A stretch of DNA of 36,230 nt, taken from the NCBI RefSeq assembly GCF_003575975.1, contig NZ_QQXK01000033.1, positions 1-36,230 on the forward strand, in the 5' to 3' direction. Below the pieces are notes generated by a model that worked only from the letters and a program-made list of their open reading frames with translations, had not been told where the DNA came from and did not search any database. The DNA is from Galactobacter valiniphilus. GTDB taxonomy: Bacteria > Actinomycetota > Actinomycetes > Actinomycetales > Micrococcaceae. This document shows, piece by piece, positions 1 through 8,250 of the stretch. Within the stretch, counting starts at the first letter, position 1. Every line of letters starts with the position of its first letter. The position numbers and the translations under genes are program-made.

Positions 1-8
1 GGGGTATG

Positions 9-68
9 AAGACCTCCGTGGTGAGAGCTGGTTCCTAGATAGCTCCACACCTCACCCGGAGGTCTTCC
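9..68. repeat. imperfect inverted repeat at left edge
   Basis: GAAGACCTCC at 9-18 pairs exactly with GGAGGTCTTC at 59-68, and GTGAG/CTCAC segments just inside extend the pairing. The right arm overlaps a strong ribosome binding site (GGAGG, 58-62) in front of an ATG at 71. An inverted repeat that hides the Shine-Dalgarno of a short ORF at a repeat-rich edge is typical of insertion-sequence leader regions, but the IS family cannot be identified from this fragment. Confidence 0.45.
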
Positions 69-70
69 TC

Positions 71-124
71 ATGTCACGCCGCCCCGCCGAAGACGTACCT
101 AACCTGCCGGGGCAATACAGCTAG
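71..124 (+). pseudogene. truncated 17-codon ORF, possible transposase start
   Basis: An ATG at 71 follows GGAGG with 8-base spacing, so translation initiation looks genuine. The frame stops at TAG 122-124 after 17 residues (MSRRPAEDVPNLPGQYS). A good start attached to almost no protein suggests the 5' remnant of a gene cut by rearrangement, most plausibly a transposase given the surrounding inverted repeat and the AT-rich scar that follows. This is inference: 17 residues are too few to assign a family. Confidence 0.3.
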
Positions 125-270
125 AGCACCATCTTGCGACTTTGCCGTCAATCCTGAAGGGTCTTTCAAATCTATATATATCTCAAAGCGTTGAGAGTTT
201 ATTGCTCGTCAAATGTGTAAATGAACCGACCGTTCCATCAGCAATGCCGGTAGCCGGTACCCAGCACGAA
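125..270. other. AT-rich non-coding segment
   Basis: From about 140 to 240 base composition drops sharply (runs such as tctatatatatctc at 169-182 and agtttattgctcgtc), unlike the GC-rich DNA everywhere else. I see no gene, RNA or clear promoter in it. It lies between the broken ORF at the left edge and the minus-strand DUF1508 gene, and is probably a junction left by mobile DNA. Confidence 0.5.
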
Positions 271-273
271 GAA

Positions 274-303
274 GGCCGCCCTCCCCTCCCGGGGCGGGCG
301 GCC
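274..303 (-). terminator. hairpin downstream of the DUF1508 gene
   Basis: GGCCGCCC (274-281) pairs with GGGCGGCC (296-303), an 8-bp GC-only stem. It starts 20 bases beyond the DUF1508 stop codon on the minus strand and is followed there by TTCTTCG. This is a plausible intrinsic-type terminator without a long U-tract, as is usual in high-GC actinobacteria. Confidence 0.55.
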
Positions 304-322
304 GTTCCGTCAGCGCGTGACG

Positions 323-505
323 CTAGGAGTCGGCGTCGACGACCGAGGCGCCGTCAGCCGCTCGCTGGACGGCCTGCGTACCCTTCACCGCCCCCTCGCG
401 CGTGGTGTAGGCCTGGCCCGTGGCCACGACCTCCCCGTTGCCCGCCTTCAAACGGAAACGGAACTTCCCGCTCGCGTCTTCGTACACCTCAAACTTGCCA
501 GCCAT
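323..505 (-). CDS. YegP/DUF1508 family small protein
   Basis: This gene encodes 60 residues. The sequence MAGKFEVYEDASGKFRFRL, followed by KAGNGEVVATGQAYTTREGA, is the hallmark of the YegP/DUF1508 domain: a small beta-beta-alpha unit in which F-x-V-Y-x-D/G and F-R-F-R-L-K-A lead to G-Q-x-Y-x-x-K/R-x-x-A. One such unit fills the whole protein, whereas E. coli YegP has two in tandem. The family is widespread and small, and no firm biochemical role is established. The ATG at 505 is preceded by AAGGAG at good spacing. A GC-rich hairpin follows the stop. The gene lies 121 bp downstream of the 750-residue protein gene on the same strand and has its own strong ribosome binding site, so joint transcription is possible but not shown. 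Confidence 0.85.
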   Translation of the reverse strand: MAGKFEVYEDASGKFRFRLKAGNGEVVATGQAYTTREGAVKGTQAVQRAADGASVVDADS

Positions 506-589
506 GGTGCTCCTTGAGCTCGATCACTGCAGGGTTTGCTTCTTGCTGGTGCAGACGAGGGCGCGCGGAGCGCCCCCGGCCCCATCCTT

Positions 590-606
590 GCCCGGGCGCC
601 CCGGGC
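590..606 (-). terminator. short hairpin after the 750-residue protein gene
   Basis: GCCCGGG (590-596) and CCCGGGC (600-606) form a perfect 7-bp stem with a 3-base loop, 20 bases past the stop codon of the 627-2879 gene on the minus strand. There is no T-run after it, so termination is only a possibility. Confidence 0.35.
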
Positions 607-626
607 GCACAAGGGCCGCGGGCCCG

Positions 627-2879
627 TCATCGGGGCTGGACACCTGCCGCCTTGCGGAGCCTCGCCAGCTGCGGATGGGGCACGGTTGACCACCCGTAGA
701 AGGCGCGCACCCCTTGCGCCCCCACGCCGCCCTGGGCCACCAGGTCGAGCTCGCGCAGTAGCCCCGCCAGCACCCGCTCCTCCGGCCGTCCCCCCTCCGC
801 CTCGGCCGCGAGCCGGACCCATGCGTGGGCCTCCCTGTCCGAAAGCTGCGCGAGGAAAAACACCATGTTGCGCCACGCGTAAGCGGCGTCCTTGATCCGC
901 CCCAACGGTCGGTCCTGCTCCAGCGCCAGCCTGAGCGCCGCGCGGGCGGTGGACAGCGCGCGCCGGGCGATCCCGGCAAAATCCATCCCCTCCAAGGCCC
1001 CGAGCTCCAGGAGCGGAAGCAGGTGATGGGTGCTGAGCACCTGGGCCTGCTCGATCACCGCGCCGTTGGCCGCCGTCCCGTTGGCATCGGCCGTGAGGTT
1101 TCCCAGTTCCCGCGCCCGACGGGTGCACAGCGCTGCCAGCTTGTGCCGTTCCGCCGCCAAGTAATCCAGCCGGTAGTAGCGCCCGTAGAGGCTCCCGCCC
1201 AACGCCCGCGCGCCTCGGGCGGCCGCCTGTTCGAAGCGCGGGGAGAACGAACCCATGAAGATGTCGGCCGCCAACTCCTCCGGCAGCACCACCTGGCTCC
1301 CGGCCAGCCCCAGCAGGTACCGCAGTTCGGAGGTGAGCGGGTTGGGCTGCAGGGTGCCAGGGAACCACTGGACGCCCAGGCCGCCCAAGCGGCGGGCCAC
1401 GGCGAGCGCCGAGGCCTGCCCGGGACCCGCCGTGGCGGTGCCAGCCCGTCCAGCGCCCGACGGCGTGTGGCTGGGCCGGCTGCCCGGCTCCCCTTCCGGG
1501 GAGAGCGGGCCGACCCACGGTAGCTCCTCGAAACGCACCTGCGCTTGGAGGTTGAGCAGCAGCAGCGTCCGCCGCTTCCTGAAGGTCAGGTAGATCAGGG
1601 CGAGCAGGCGCCCCAGCGCCGGGTCCGGGTGGGTGCGCGCCAGGTGCTCCGCCACAAGGTCCGGGGCCAGCTCGGCGAGCGCTTCCGCCGAGGGGACGAC
1701 GCCGCGGGCCAGCAGCTCGTCGACGCCCGCCCGCAGGCCCTGCCCCAGGATGCTCCGGGCGGCTTCGGGCACGGGGGTGCCCTCCGGCAGGCCCGTGCGC
1801 TCCTGCTCCTTCCCGGTGAGCGGACCATCAAGCCCGTGCCCGTCCGGCAACCCTCGATCGGGCGGCGCGGCGCTGACCCGGGTGGCAACGACCGCAGCCA
1901 CCGCGGCGTGTGAGGGGGCGCGCACATCGGCGCGTTGCCGGGCGCGGAGGGCCTCGCGTTCCGGGCTACCGAGGGCGCCGCGCTTATCGGCGGCCCGGCG
2001 CAGCGTCGCGTCAAGCAGGCCGTGCTCGCGCGGGGTCAGCTCCCCCGCGCTCGCCAAGGACGCGACGGCCGCGTTCAGGCGCGCCAGGGTGCTGCCTGGG
2101 CGAAGGTGCTTGCGGCTGAGCGTGTGTAGCAAGGCGAGCCGCTCGTACTCGGCCACCAAGACCGCCGCCGACGCGCGAACCTCCTCCGCCGGCATGTTCC
2201 GCCAGGCCTCAAAGAAGGCCACGAGCCGGTCCTCCCACGGGGCCCAGACCCCGTGGGCCTCCCTCTGGGCCTCCACCTGGGCCTGCGGGCGCTTGTGCGC
2301 CAGGCGCTGCGCCGTCTGGGCCGCCGTGTAGCGCTGGGTCTGGCCGGTGAGCGGCTGCGCGTCCCGGGCCTCGCGGGGAGAGAAGCGCAGCCGATCCATC
2401 CACGGCCCCAGCTCCCGCAGGATCGCCCACGCGGCGTCTGCGTCGCCATCCTCGAGCAGCGCGGCCACGGCGAGAAAGGCTCCCTCCTCTGGATGCTCCA
2501 ACCGGTAGTGACCGGTGCCCAGCAAACGGACCAGGACCTGCATCCCCGATTCGGAGAGCCACCACCCGTTCATGGCGCTGCGCGTTGCGGGCAGCGAGGC
2601 CTCGGAGAGGACGGCCAGCTCACGCTCGTCCAGCGGAAGCTGCGCCGCGGCGTCGCCGGAGACGAAGCCCCCGCGCAGCACGTCTGGGGTGACCCAGACC
2701 GGGGTCCGCGCCAGCGGTGCCCGGTCCCCCGTCCTGATCAGGCCGAGGGCCGAGCGTTGAAGGTGCTTGAACCACCCCTCGGACCTCAGCGCAGCGCGCT
2801 CGCGCGTTGCCAGGTCCGGGTGGTGCTCCGCCGTGGCGAGGGCTCGGGCCAACTGGCCCATGGCATAGGGAAACGTCAT
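627..2879 (-). CDS. large hypothetical protein, family not recognised
   Basis: The product is 750 residues and I do not recognise a family. It is Ala/Arg/Leu-rich, has no convincing signal peptide or membrane segment, and looks like a mostly alpha-helical cytosolic protein. Two better-conserved-looking blocks can be seen. Residues about 200-290 contain WEDRLVAFFEAWRNMPAEEV and VLVAEYERLALLHTLSR. Residues about 420-620 contain LARTHPDPALGRLLALIYLTF, LNLQAQVRFEELPWVG, and after a Gly/Ser/Pro/Ala linker (about 465-500) LRYLLGLAGSQVVLPEELAAD and YYRLDYLAAERHKLAAL. The linker suggests two domains. No nuclease, helicase or ATPase motif is visible. The ATG at 2879 has only a weak purine-rich AGAGAG upstream, and ATG 2861 is an alternative. 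It sits beside the AT-rich, IS-like left edge and no metabolic partner adjoins it, which would fit an accessory gene; function is open. Confidence 0.65.
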   Translation of the reverse strand: MTFPYAMGQLARALATAEHHPDLATRERAALRSEGWFKHLQRSALGLIRTGDRAPLARTPVWVTPDVLRGGFVSGDAAAQLPLDERELAVLSEASLPATRSAMNGWWLSESGMQVLVRLLGTGHYRLEHPEEGAFLAVAALLEDGDADAAWAILRELGPWMDRLRFSPREARDAQPLTGQTQRYTAAQTAQRLAHKRPQAQVEAQREAHGVWAPWEDRLVAFFEAWRNMPAEEVRASAAVLVAEYERLALLHTLSRKHLRPGSTLARLNAAVASLASAGELTPREHGLLDATLRRAADKRGALGSPEREALRARQRADVRAPSHAAVAAVVATRVSAAPPDRGLPDGHGLDGPLTGKEQERTGLPEGTPVPEAARSILGQGLRAGVDELLARGVVPSAEALAELAPDLVAEHLARTHPDPALGRLLALIYLTFRKRRTLLLLNLQAQVRFEELPWVGPLSPEGEPGSRPSHTPSGAGRAGTATAGPGQASALAVARRLGGLGVQWFPGTLQPNPLTSELRYLLGLAGSQVVLPEELAADIFMGSFSPRFEQAAARGARALGGSLYGRYYRLDYLAAERHKLAALCTRRARELGNLTADANGTAANGAVIEQAQVLSTHHLLPLLELGALEGMDFAGIARRALSTARAALRLALEQDRPLGRIKDAAYAWRNMVFFLAQLSDREAHAWVRLAAEAEGGRPEERVLAGLLRELDLVAQGGVGAQGVRAFYGWSTVPHPQLARLRKAAGVQPR

Positions 2880-3002
2880 TGCGCTCGCTCTCTGGGACTG
2901 GTCGACGTGGCAGGTTCCGCCCCTGCTCCCTCCGGGTAACAGCCCGGCGCTCTGACTAGTGAGCTACACGTCGTGGCGCCCACCCTACAGGTGGGAACAG
3001 CG

Positions 3003-3039
3003 CGGCGGCCACTCACCCCCCAAGGGTGAGCGGCCGCCG
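3003..3039 (-). terminator. distal hairpin of the tct operon
   Basis: CGGCGGCCACTCACCC (3003-3018) pairs with GGGTGAGCGGCCGCCG (3024-3039) with a single mismatch across 16 bp. It lies 60 bases past the tctA stop. Its arm, with GGTGAGCGG-x-CGCCG, is shared with hairpins at 17005-17040 and 22035-22078. Confidence 0.65.
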
Positions 3040-3051
3040 TCGGGCAGGATG

Positions 3052-3094
3052 CCGCCCGTGCCGGGCGCCGTCATGGCGCGCCCGGCACGGGCGG
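3052..3094 (-). terminator. perfect 17-bp hairpin just after tctA
   Basis: CCGCCCGTGCCGGGCGC (3052-3068) is exactly complementary to 3078-3094, with a 9-base loop. It starts five bases beyond the tctA stop codon. There is no U-tract. Together with the hairpin at 3003-3039 it forms a tandem terminator for tctCBA. Confidence 0.6.
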
Positions 3095-3098
3095 GTGG

Positions 3099-4880
3099 CT
3101 ACTCGCTGTGCCGCCCGCGCTCCTCGCGCTGGCGACGCTCCGTCTCCGAGGCGGAGACGGGCCTGGCGTCGCTGCCGGGGCAATGCCCGCGGTCCTCGTC
3201 GCCGTCGTTCGCGCCGGGGGCCTCCGGCTTGGTCGGCAGCGTCGCGATACCCACCGGCCGGCCGTTCTCGCGAATCTTGGTGCCGTGCTCGTCCAGGTAG
3301 GCACGCATGTCGCCCTGCACCGTCTCGCCCTCGCCGATGCGCTCGGCCACCTCGACGGTCTGATCCACGCCCTCGGCGATCAGGCCCGAGGCACCAGGAT
3401 GACGCTTCTTCCACCACCAGGCGAAGAGCGGCAGCGCCAGGACCAGCACGATGATGATGTAGCAGACCACCGCCACCGGCTCCGAGAACAGGCCGATCGG
3501 ATTGCCGTTGGAGAGCTGCAGCGACTGACGCAGCGCCTTCTCGGCGCGCGGCGCCAGGATGACGCCGATGATCATGGGCAGCACGGGCAGGCCGTAGCGG
3601 CGCATGACCAGGCCGAGCAGGCCCAGGATCATCAGGAGCACCAGGTCGAAGGACTGCATGTTCACCGCGAACGCGCCGAGCGTCGCGAAGAACAGGATGC
3701 CCGCGTAGAGGTACGGGCGCGGGATCTGCAGCAGCTTGGCCCACAGGGGCGCGAGCGGCATGTTGATCAGCAGCAGCAACGTGTTGCCGATGAACAGGGA
3801 GGCGATGAGGCCCCAGACGAGCTGCGGCTGCTCCTCGAAGAGGAGCGGGCCAGGCTGGATGCCGTAGCTCGTGAGCGCCGCGAGCATGACGGCTGCCGTC
3901 GCGTTGACCGGCAGGCCCAGGGCCAGCATGGGCGTCAGCGATCCGGCGGCCGAGGCGTTGTTCGCGGCCTCCGGGCCGGCGACACCCTCGATGGCGCCGT
4001 GGCCGAACTCCTCCTTGTGCTTCGAGAGGCGCTTCTCCGTGATGTAGGAGAGGAACGTCGGGATCTCGGCGCCGCCGGCCGGCAGGGCTCCGAACGGGTA
4101 ACCGTAGGCCGTGCCGCGCAGCCACGGCTTCCAGGAACGCTTCCAGTCCTCCTTGCCCATCCACGGGGCACCCACCGGGATGGTGGTGGTCTTGGCCTTG
4201 GACAGGTGGGCGGCGATCCACAGGGCCTCGCCGACGGCGAAGATGCCCACGGCCACCACCACGATGTCGATGCCATCCGCGAGCAGCGGGATGTCGAAGG
4301 TCATGCGCTGCTGACCGGAGACCACGTCGGAACCGACGAGGCCGATCGCCAGACCCAGGCCCAGCGAGGCGAAGCCGCGAACCTTGGAGCTGCCGAGCAC
4401 CGCGGTCACGGCCACGAGGGCCAGGAGCATGATGCCGAAGTAGGACGGCCCGCCGAGGTTGACGGCAAACTTCACGACGAGCGGGGCCACTGCCACGAGC
4501 AGCGCCGTGCCGATGGTGCCGGCCACGAAGGAACCGATCGCCGCGGTGGCCAGGGCCTGCGCCGCGCGCCCTGCCTTGGCCATCTTGTGGCCCTCGATCG
4601 CCGTGATCACCGTGGCGGACTCGCCCGGCGTGTTCAGCAGGATCGACGTGGTTGAACCGCCGTACATGCCGCCGTAGTAGATGCCGGCAAACATGATGAG
4701 GGCCGTGTCCGGACCCAGTCCGGCCGTGACCGGCAGCAGGAGCGCCACGGCCATGGCCGGGCCGATGCCGGGCAGGACGCCCACGGCGGTGCCGAGCACC
4801 ACGCCGATGCAGGCGAAGAGCAGGTTGGTGGGCGTCAGCGCGTGGCTGAAGCCATCCATCAACAGATTGAGCGTTTCCAT
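3099..4880 (-). CDS. tctA: tripartite tricarboxylate transporter large membrane subunit TctA
   Basis: TctA is the large permease of the tripartite tricarboxylate transporter, which carries citrate-type substrates delivered by the binding protein TctC. The 593-residue product opens with [24 protein letters not shown] and continues with the diagnostic [22 protein letters not shown]. The second half repeats the pattern ([20 protein letters not shown], then [26 protein letters not shown]). About 12 hydrophobic segments are visible up to a last membrane span near residue 500, followed by a cluster of basic residues (WWWKKRHPG). TctA proteins are usually about 500 residues; here a charged cytoplasmic tail of roughly 85 residues (rich in E, D, R) is added. 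The gene begins one base after the tctB stop, so the two are translationally coupled. It is last in the minus-strand tctC-tctB-tctA operon and ends in two strong hairpins. Confidence 0.95.
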   Translation of the reverse strand: METLNLLMDGFSHALTPTNLLFACIGVVLGTAVGVLPGIGPAMAVALLLPVTAGLGPDTALIMFAGIYYGGMYGGSTTSILLNTPGESATVITAIEGHKMAKAGRAAQALATAAIGSFVAGTIGTALLVAVAPLVVKFAVNLGGPSYFGIMLLALVAVTAVLGSSKVRGFASLGLGLAIGLVGSDVVSGQQRMTFDIPLLADGIDIVVVAVGIFAVGEALWIAAHLSKAKTTTIPVGAPWMGKEDWKRSWKPWLRGTAYGYPFGALPAGGAEIPTFLSYITEKRLSKHKEEFGHGAIEGVAGPEAANNASAAGSLTPMLALGLPVNATAAVMLAALTSYGIQPGPLLFEEQPQLVWGLIASLFIGNTLLLLINMPLAPLWAKLLQIPRPYLYAGILFFATLGAFAVNMQSFDLVLLMILGLLGLVMRRYGLPVLPMIIGVILAPRAEKALRQSLQLSNGNPIGLFSEPVAVVCYIIIVLVLALPLFAWWWKKRHPGASGLIAEGVDQTVEVAERIGEGETVQGDMRAYLDEHGTKIRENGRPVGIATLPTKPEAPGANDGDEDRGHCPGSDARPVSASETERRQREERGRHSE

Positions 4881-4881
4881 G

Positions 4882-5385
4882 TCACAGAATCCCCGTGAGA
4901 ATCCCGGCCGGCAGCTTGATGCCGAGGCCGAAATAGAAGCCGTAGTACGTGGCGAGGGTCAGCGCCAGCGAGATGAAGATGTTCACGATCCAGCGACGGG
5001 AACCGAGGGCCCAGCAGGAGCCCCAGAACATGATCGCGCCGGAGATGACCCATCCGAGCTGGTTGATGAGCGCCGCGTTGAGAAGGAAGAAGCCCACCAG
5101 GAGGGCCAGGGTCTTCCAGTCGAACGCCGAGGTGGGGTCGATGTCCTCGCCGGCGTCCGGCTCAGCCGCCCCGCCGCGCAGCACCTGGAGGGCCAGCACC
5201 ACGGCACACACCAGGAGGAGGATGCCCACCGCGATGGGCATGGCCTTCGGACCCACGGGGTCCGAGGTCGTGGTCGCGCTGGTCAGGCCGAGCGCGTCAA
5301 CAATGGCGACCACCCCAACCACCCCGAGCAGGGCCGCGAGGCCCAGCTCGGAGCGGTTGGGGCGGGCAGTAGCTGCGGTGGTCAC
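4882..5385 (-). CDS. tctB: tripartite tricarboxylate transporter small membrane subunit TctB
   Basis: TctB is the small, poorly conserved membrane subunit of the TctABC transporter. The 167-residue product has four hydrophobic stretches: [20 protein letters not shown] near the N-terminus, [40 protein letters not shown] and the C-terminal pair around [21 protein letters not shown]. It carries the [10 protein letters not shown] motif typical of TctB (normally G-P-x-x-F/M-P). An acidic loop ([16 protein letters not shown]) lies between membrane segments 2 and 3. The start is GTG 5385-5383 and overlaps the tctC stop as GTGA. One base separates its stop from the tctA start. The position between tctC and tctA and the spacing leave little doubt about the assignment. 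Confidence 0.92.
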   Translation of the reverse strand: MTTAATARPNRSELGLAALLGVVGVVAIVDALGLTSATTTSDPVGPKAMPIAVGILLLVCAVVLALQVLRGGAAEPDAGEDIDPTSAFDWKTLALLVGFFLLNAALINQLGWVISGAIMFWGSCWALGSRRWIVNIFISLALTLATYYGFYFGLGIKLPAGILTGIL

Positions 5386-6395
5386 TTGGCCAGACCCAGC
5401 TTGGTCAGAACGTCGGCCACCGCCTTGTCCTGGTCCTTGAGGAAGGTGCCGAACTCGTCACCGGTGATGAAGGCGTCCGTCCAACCGTTGGTCTTCAGGG
5501 CTTCCTTCCAGCCGGCCGACTCGTGCAGCTTCTTCAGGGCGTTGATCCACTTGGTCTTGTCGGCCTCCGAGATGCCGGGAGGGGCCACGATGCCGCGCCA
5601 GTTGCTGAAGACCAGGTCGATGTTGGATTCCTTCAGCGTGGGGGCGTCCACGCCCTCCAGGCGGGTGGCGCCGGAGACGGCCAGCACGCGGACCTCGCCG
5701 GACTCGATCTGCTTCATGTACTCGCCGGCGCCGGAGGCGGCCACCGAGACCTTGTTGCCGAGGATGGCCGGCAGCAGATCGCCGCCGCCGTCGTAGGAGA
5801 CGAAGTTGACCTTGGTCGGGTCGATGCCGACCGCCTGCGCCAGCTGCATCGGCAACAGGTGGTCCGGGCCGCCCGGCGAGGAGCCGCCGCCCACGGAGAT
5901 CTTGCTGGGATCGGCCTTCCAGGCCGTCACCAGCTCGTCGATCGTCTTGTACGGCGAATCCTTGGAGACCATGATGGCGCCCGGCTCCTCGATGAGCTTG
6001 GCCAGCGGGGTGGTCTCGGTGAGCTTGGCCTCGGTCTTGTTGGTGTAGCTCGCGCCCACCACGCCCAGGCCCATGAGCATGGCCAGATCGCCCTTGCCCT
6101 TTTCGTTGACGAGGCGGGCCAGGCCCACCGTGCCGCCCGCGCCGGCGAGGTTGAACACCTCGGGCGCCTTGTCGGTGATGCCCTCGGCCGCCATGACCTT
6201 GGCCGCGGTGCGGGCCGTGGTGTCGTAGCCGCCACCCGGCGTGTTCGGGACCATGATGCGAAGGTCCTTCACGGGACCGTCTGAGGCCGCGCCGCCCGAG
6301 CTCGCGTTGGTGCCGGAGGTGGCACCGCACGCGGTGAGGGCGAGAGCGGCAGCCGCCGCGACGGCGGCGAACTTGAGGGTGCGAATGCGAGCCAT
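5382..6395 (-). CDS. tctC: tripartite tricarboxylate transporter substrate-binding lipoprotein TctC
   Basis: TctC is the extracytoplasmic binding protein that captures the tricarboxylate and hands it to TctA/TctB. The 337-residue product starts with MARIRTLKF and a hydrophobic signal segment, ending in the lipobox LTAC (Cys23 predicted to be lipidated). The mature part has the TTT/Bug fold signature: LRIMVPNTPGGGYDTTAR, then NLAGAGGTVGLARLV, the central SVGGGSSPGGPDH and the later FVSYDGGGDLLPAILG. ATG 6395 is chosen because GAGGAG lies 8 bases upstream; an in-frame extension upstream would have no such site and would bury the signal peptide. It is the first gene of tctCBA, divergent from citA, and its promoter region holds a CRP/GlxR-like site and a 9-bp tandem repeat. 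In Corynebacterium glutamicum tctCBA imports citrate and is activated by CitAB; the same logic is likely here. Confidence 0.94.
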   Translation of the reverse strand: MARIRTLKFAAVAAAAALALTACGATSGTNASSGGAASDGPVKDLRIMVPNTPGGGYDTTARTAAKVMAAEGITDKAPEVFNLAGAGGTVGLARLVNEKGKGDLAMLMGLGVVGASYTNKTEAKLTETTPLAKLIEEPGAIMVSKDSPYKTIDELVTAWKADPSKISVGGGSSPGGPDHLLPMQLAQAVGIDPTKVNFVSYDGGGDLLPAILGNKVSVAASGAGEYMKQIESGEVRVLAVSGATRLEGVDAPTLKESNIDLVFSNWRGIVAPPGISEADKTKWINALKKLHESAGWKEALKTNGWTDAFITGDEFGTFLKDQDKAVADVLTKLGLAK

Positions 6396-6448
6396 GAGCG
6401 GTCTCCTCATTGAGTGCCTTGCTTGAACTCGTACAGCGTGCACGCGCC

Positions 6449-6464
6449 TATGATGTGGATCACA
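6449..6464. promoter_or_regulatory. CRP/GlxR-like site between tctC and citA
   Basis: TATGATGTGGATCACA matches the TGTGA-N6-TCACA consensus of CRP-family regulators at 9 of 10 positions. It lies about 55 bp upstream of the tctC start in the divergent tctC/citA region. Similar palindromes occur at 15746, 21957 and 24414. Binding is inferred from sequence only. Confidence 0.5.
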
Positions 6465-6484
6465 GCTTGCGTTCACATCGAATC

Positions 6485-6502
6485 TTGTGGTCATTGTGGT
6501 CA
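6485..6502. promoter_or_regulatory. 9-bp perfect tandem repeat, candidate CitB site
   Basis: TTGTGGTCA occurs twice head to tail (6485-6493 and 6494-6502) with no spacer. Tandem direct repeats about one helical turn apart are a common layout for response-regulator dimers. The site lies 90 bp upstream of tctC and about 40 bp upstream of the preferred citA start, so CitB is the obvious candidate binder. This is inference. Confidence 0.4.
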
Positions 6503-6543
6503 CGGTTTCCGCCGCCCCAACTTTCCCATTGAAATGGTCGCTC

Positions 6544-8250
6544 GTGCCCTCCCGCCGCCCCCGCCGCATCTCCCTCGCCGGGCAGCTGCTTGCCCTGCAG
6601 CTCCTGGTGCTGCTCGGGGTCCTGGCCGGCGTGCTCTACCTTTCGGTGGCCCAGTCCCTGCGCTCCTTCGAAGCCCTGGAGGGGCGGCGCACGCTCTCCG
6701 CCGCCGAGGCCCTGGCCGCCACCCCCCTCGTCCGCACCGAGCTCCCGGATGCCATCCCGCGCGGCGGTTCGGCCCTGCCCGCGGCGCTCGAATCCGTGCG
6801 CTCCGTCTCCGGCCCGACCTACGCCACGCTCGTGGACGAGAACGGGATCGTCGTCGCCTCCTCCGACGTGACCTTGGTGGGCTACGTGGCACCCGTGGCC
6901 ATCATGCAGGGGGCGCTGAATCGCCAGTGGACGGGAACGGCCGACGTCGCGGGGCAGCACCTGCTCTTGGCCCGCGTCCCCGTGTTTGGGGACGACGGCG
7001 GCCGGGTGGGCGTGGCGGTCGCGGCCCGCGAGTATCCGAGCTGGGGCGAGCGGCTCGCCGAGGCGGCGCCGGATGCCTTCGTGGCGCTGCTGGCGTGTAC
7101 AGCGATCGGCCTGGGCGGCTCGTGGCTGCTCTCGCGCCGCCTCAAGCGCCAGACCCTGGACATGGAACCCGGCGAGATCGCCGCCCTCGTGGAGCACCGC
7201 GAGGCGCTGCTGCACGGCGTCAAGGAGGGCATCGTGGCCGTGGATCTGGAGGGCAGGATCACCGTGCTCAACGACGCGGCTCGTGCCCAGCTGGGCTGGG
7301 ACGGCGTGCGCGAGGGCACCCAGCTGCCGACCCACGGGGTCTCCGACGCCCTGCTGGAGGTGGTTGGCTCGCGGGAGGAGATCGCCGACCGGCCGCTGCT
7401 CGTGGGCGATCGACTGCTCGTGGCGAACAACAAGGCCATCACCTCGCATGGGCGCCGCATCGGCTCCGTCACCACGCTGCGCGACCGCACCGACCTCTTC
7501 GAGCTCGAGGACCGCCTCGGCACCACCCAGACCACCTCGGATCTGCTGCGCGCCCAGACCCACGAGTTCGCCAATCAGCTGCACACCATCGCCGGGCTGA
7601 TCCAGCTCGGAGAATCCCAGGAGGCCCTGCGCTTCGTCGAGGCCGCCTCCACGGAGCGCTCCATCATCGTTGACGCCGTGACCGAGCGCGTGGCCGACGC
7701 ACCCCTCGCGGCGCTCATCGTCGCCAAGTCCTCCGCCGCAGCGGAGCGGCACGTCCGCCTCGACCTCGATCCCGAGGCCCACCTGGGCCCCGTCTCCCCC
7801 GAGCTCTCGCGCGACCTCATCACGGTGATCGGCAACCTCATCGACAACGCGCTGGACGCGATCTCCGGCCTGCCCGACGCGGTGGTGACCTTGGACCTGC
7901 AGGACGAGGCGGGCACCATCACGGTGAGCGTGAGCGATCCGGGCGACGGCCCGGACCCGGCGCTCGGCGAGCGCATCTTCGAGCGCGGCTTCAGCACCAA
8001 GGCCTCCGATTCGCCCGGCGGGCGCGGCGTCGGATTGGCGCTCACCCGCCACGTGTGTCGCCGCCGCGGCGGCGACGTTGCCCTGGAAGATGGGGAGGGC
8101 ACCACCTTTCAGGCCTGGCTCCCCCGCGAACCGGCCCCCGTGCGCCAGGACTCCCCTGCGCCGCATGCAACAAGGTCGGGCGCCGGCGCGGCCGCCGAGC
8201 CAGCCACGCGGGAGCTCGAGACGAAGCAGGCAGGGGGAAACACGCGGTGA
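6544..8250 (+). CDS. citA: citrate-type sensor histidine kinase CitA/DcuS family
   Basis: This is the membrane sensor of a CitAB-type two-component system. From GTG 6544 the product is 568 residues. It has membrane segment 1 at about 12-34, an extracytoplasmic sensor domain of about 140 residues (LEGRRTLSAAEALAATPLVR... TYATLVDENGIVVASSD), membrane segment 2 at about 177-198, and a cytoplasmic PAS domain (LLHGVKEGIVAVDLEGRITV). The SpoB-like phosphorylation helix has His340 in TQTHEFANQLHTIAGLIQLG. The HATPase domain carries NLIDNALDAI, DPGDGPD and GRGVGLALTRHV. Kinase and extracytoplasmic PAS order match CitA/DcuS. In C. glutamicum CitA senses citrate and drives tctCBA; the divergent tctCBA here supports the same substrate. 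Neither possible GTG start (6487 or 6544) has a good ribosome site; 6544 is preferred because it gives the short basic N-terminus usual in the family and leaves the tandem repeat at 6485-6502 intergenic. It overlaps citB by GTGA. Confidence 0.9.
   Translation: MPSRRPRRISLAGQLLALQLLVLLGVLAGVLYLSVAQSLRSFEALEGRRTLSAAEALAATPLVRTELPDAIPRGGSALPAALESVRSVSGPTYATLVDENGIVVASSDVTLVGYVAPVAIMQGALNRQWTGTADVAGQHLLLARVPVFGDDGGRVGVAVAAREYPSWGERLAEAAPDAFVALLACTAIGLGGSWLLSRRLKRQTLDMEPGEIAALVEHREALLHGVKEGIVAVDLEGRITVLNDAARAQLGWDGVREGTQLPTHGVSDALLEVVGSREEIADRPLLVGDRLLVANNKAITSHGRRIGSVTTLRDRTDLFELEDRLGTTQTTSDLLRAQTHEFANQLHTIAGLIQLGESQEALRFVEAASTERSIIVDAVTERVADAPLAALIVAKSSAAAERHVRLDLDPEAHLGPVSPELSRDLITVIGNLIDNALDAISGLPDAVVTLDLQDEAGTITVSVSDPGDGPDPALGERIFERGFSTKASDSPGGRGVGLALTRHVCRRRGGDVALEDGEGTTFQAWLPREPAPVRQDSPAPHATRSGAGAAAEPATRELETKQAGGNTR

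Noticed and set aside
142-699. 185-codon open frame at the left edge
   Set aside because: It spans the AT-rich scar, a terminator and the antisense of the DUF1508 gene. Composition is Pro/Arg/Ser-rich and there is no ribosome site.
3108-4655. Long open frame of 515 codons antisense to tctA
   Set aside because: It is rich in His/Arg/Gln/Gly without any motif. The tctA frame on the other strand has clear family signatures; this is a codon-bias shadow.
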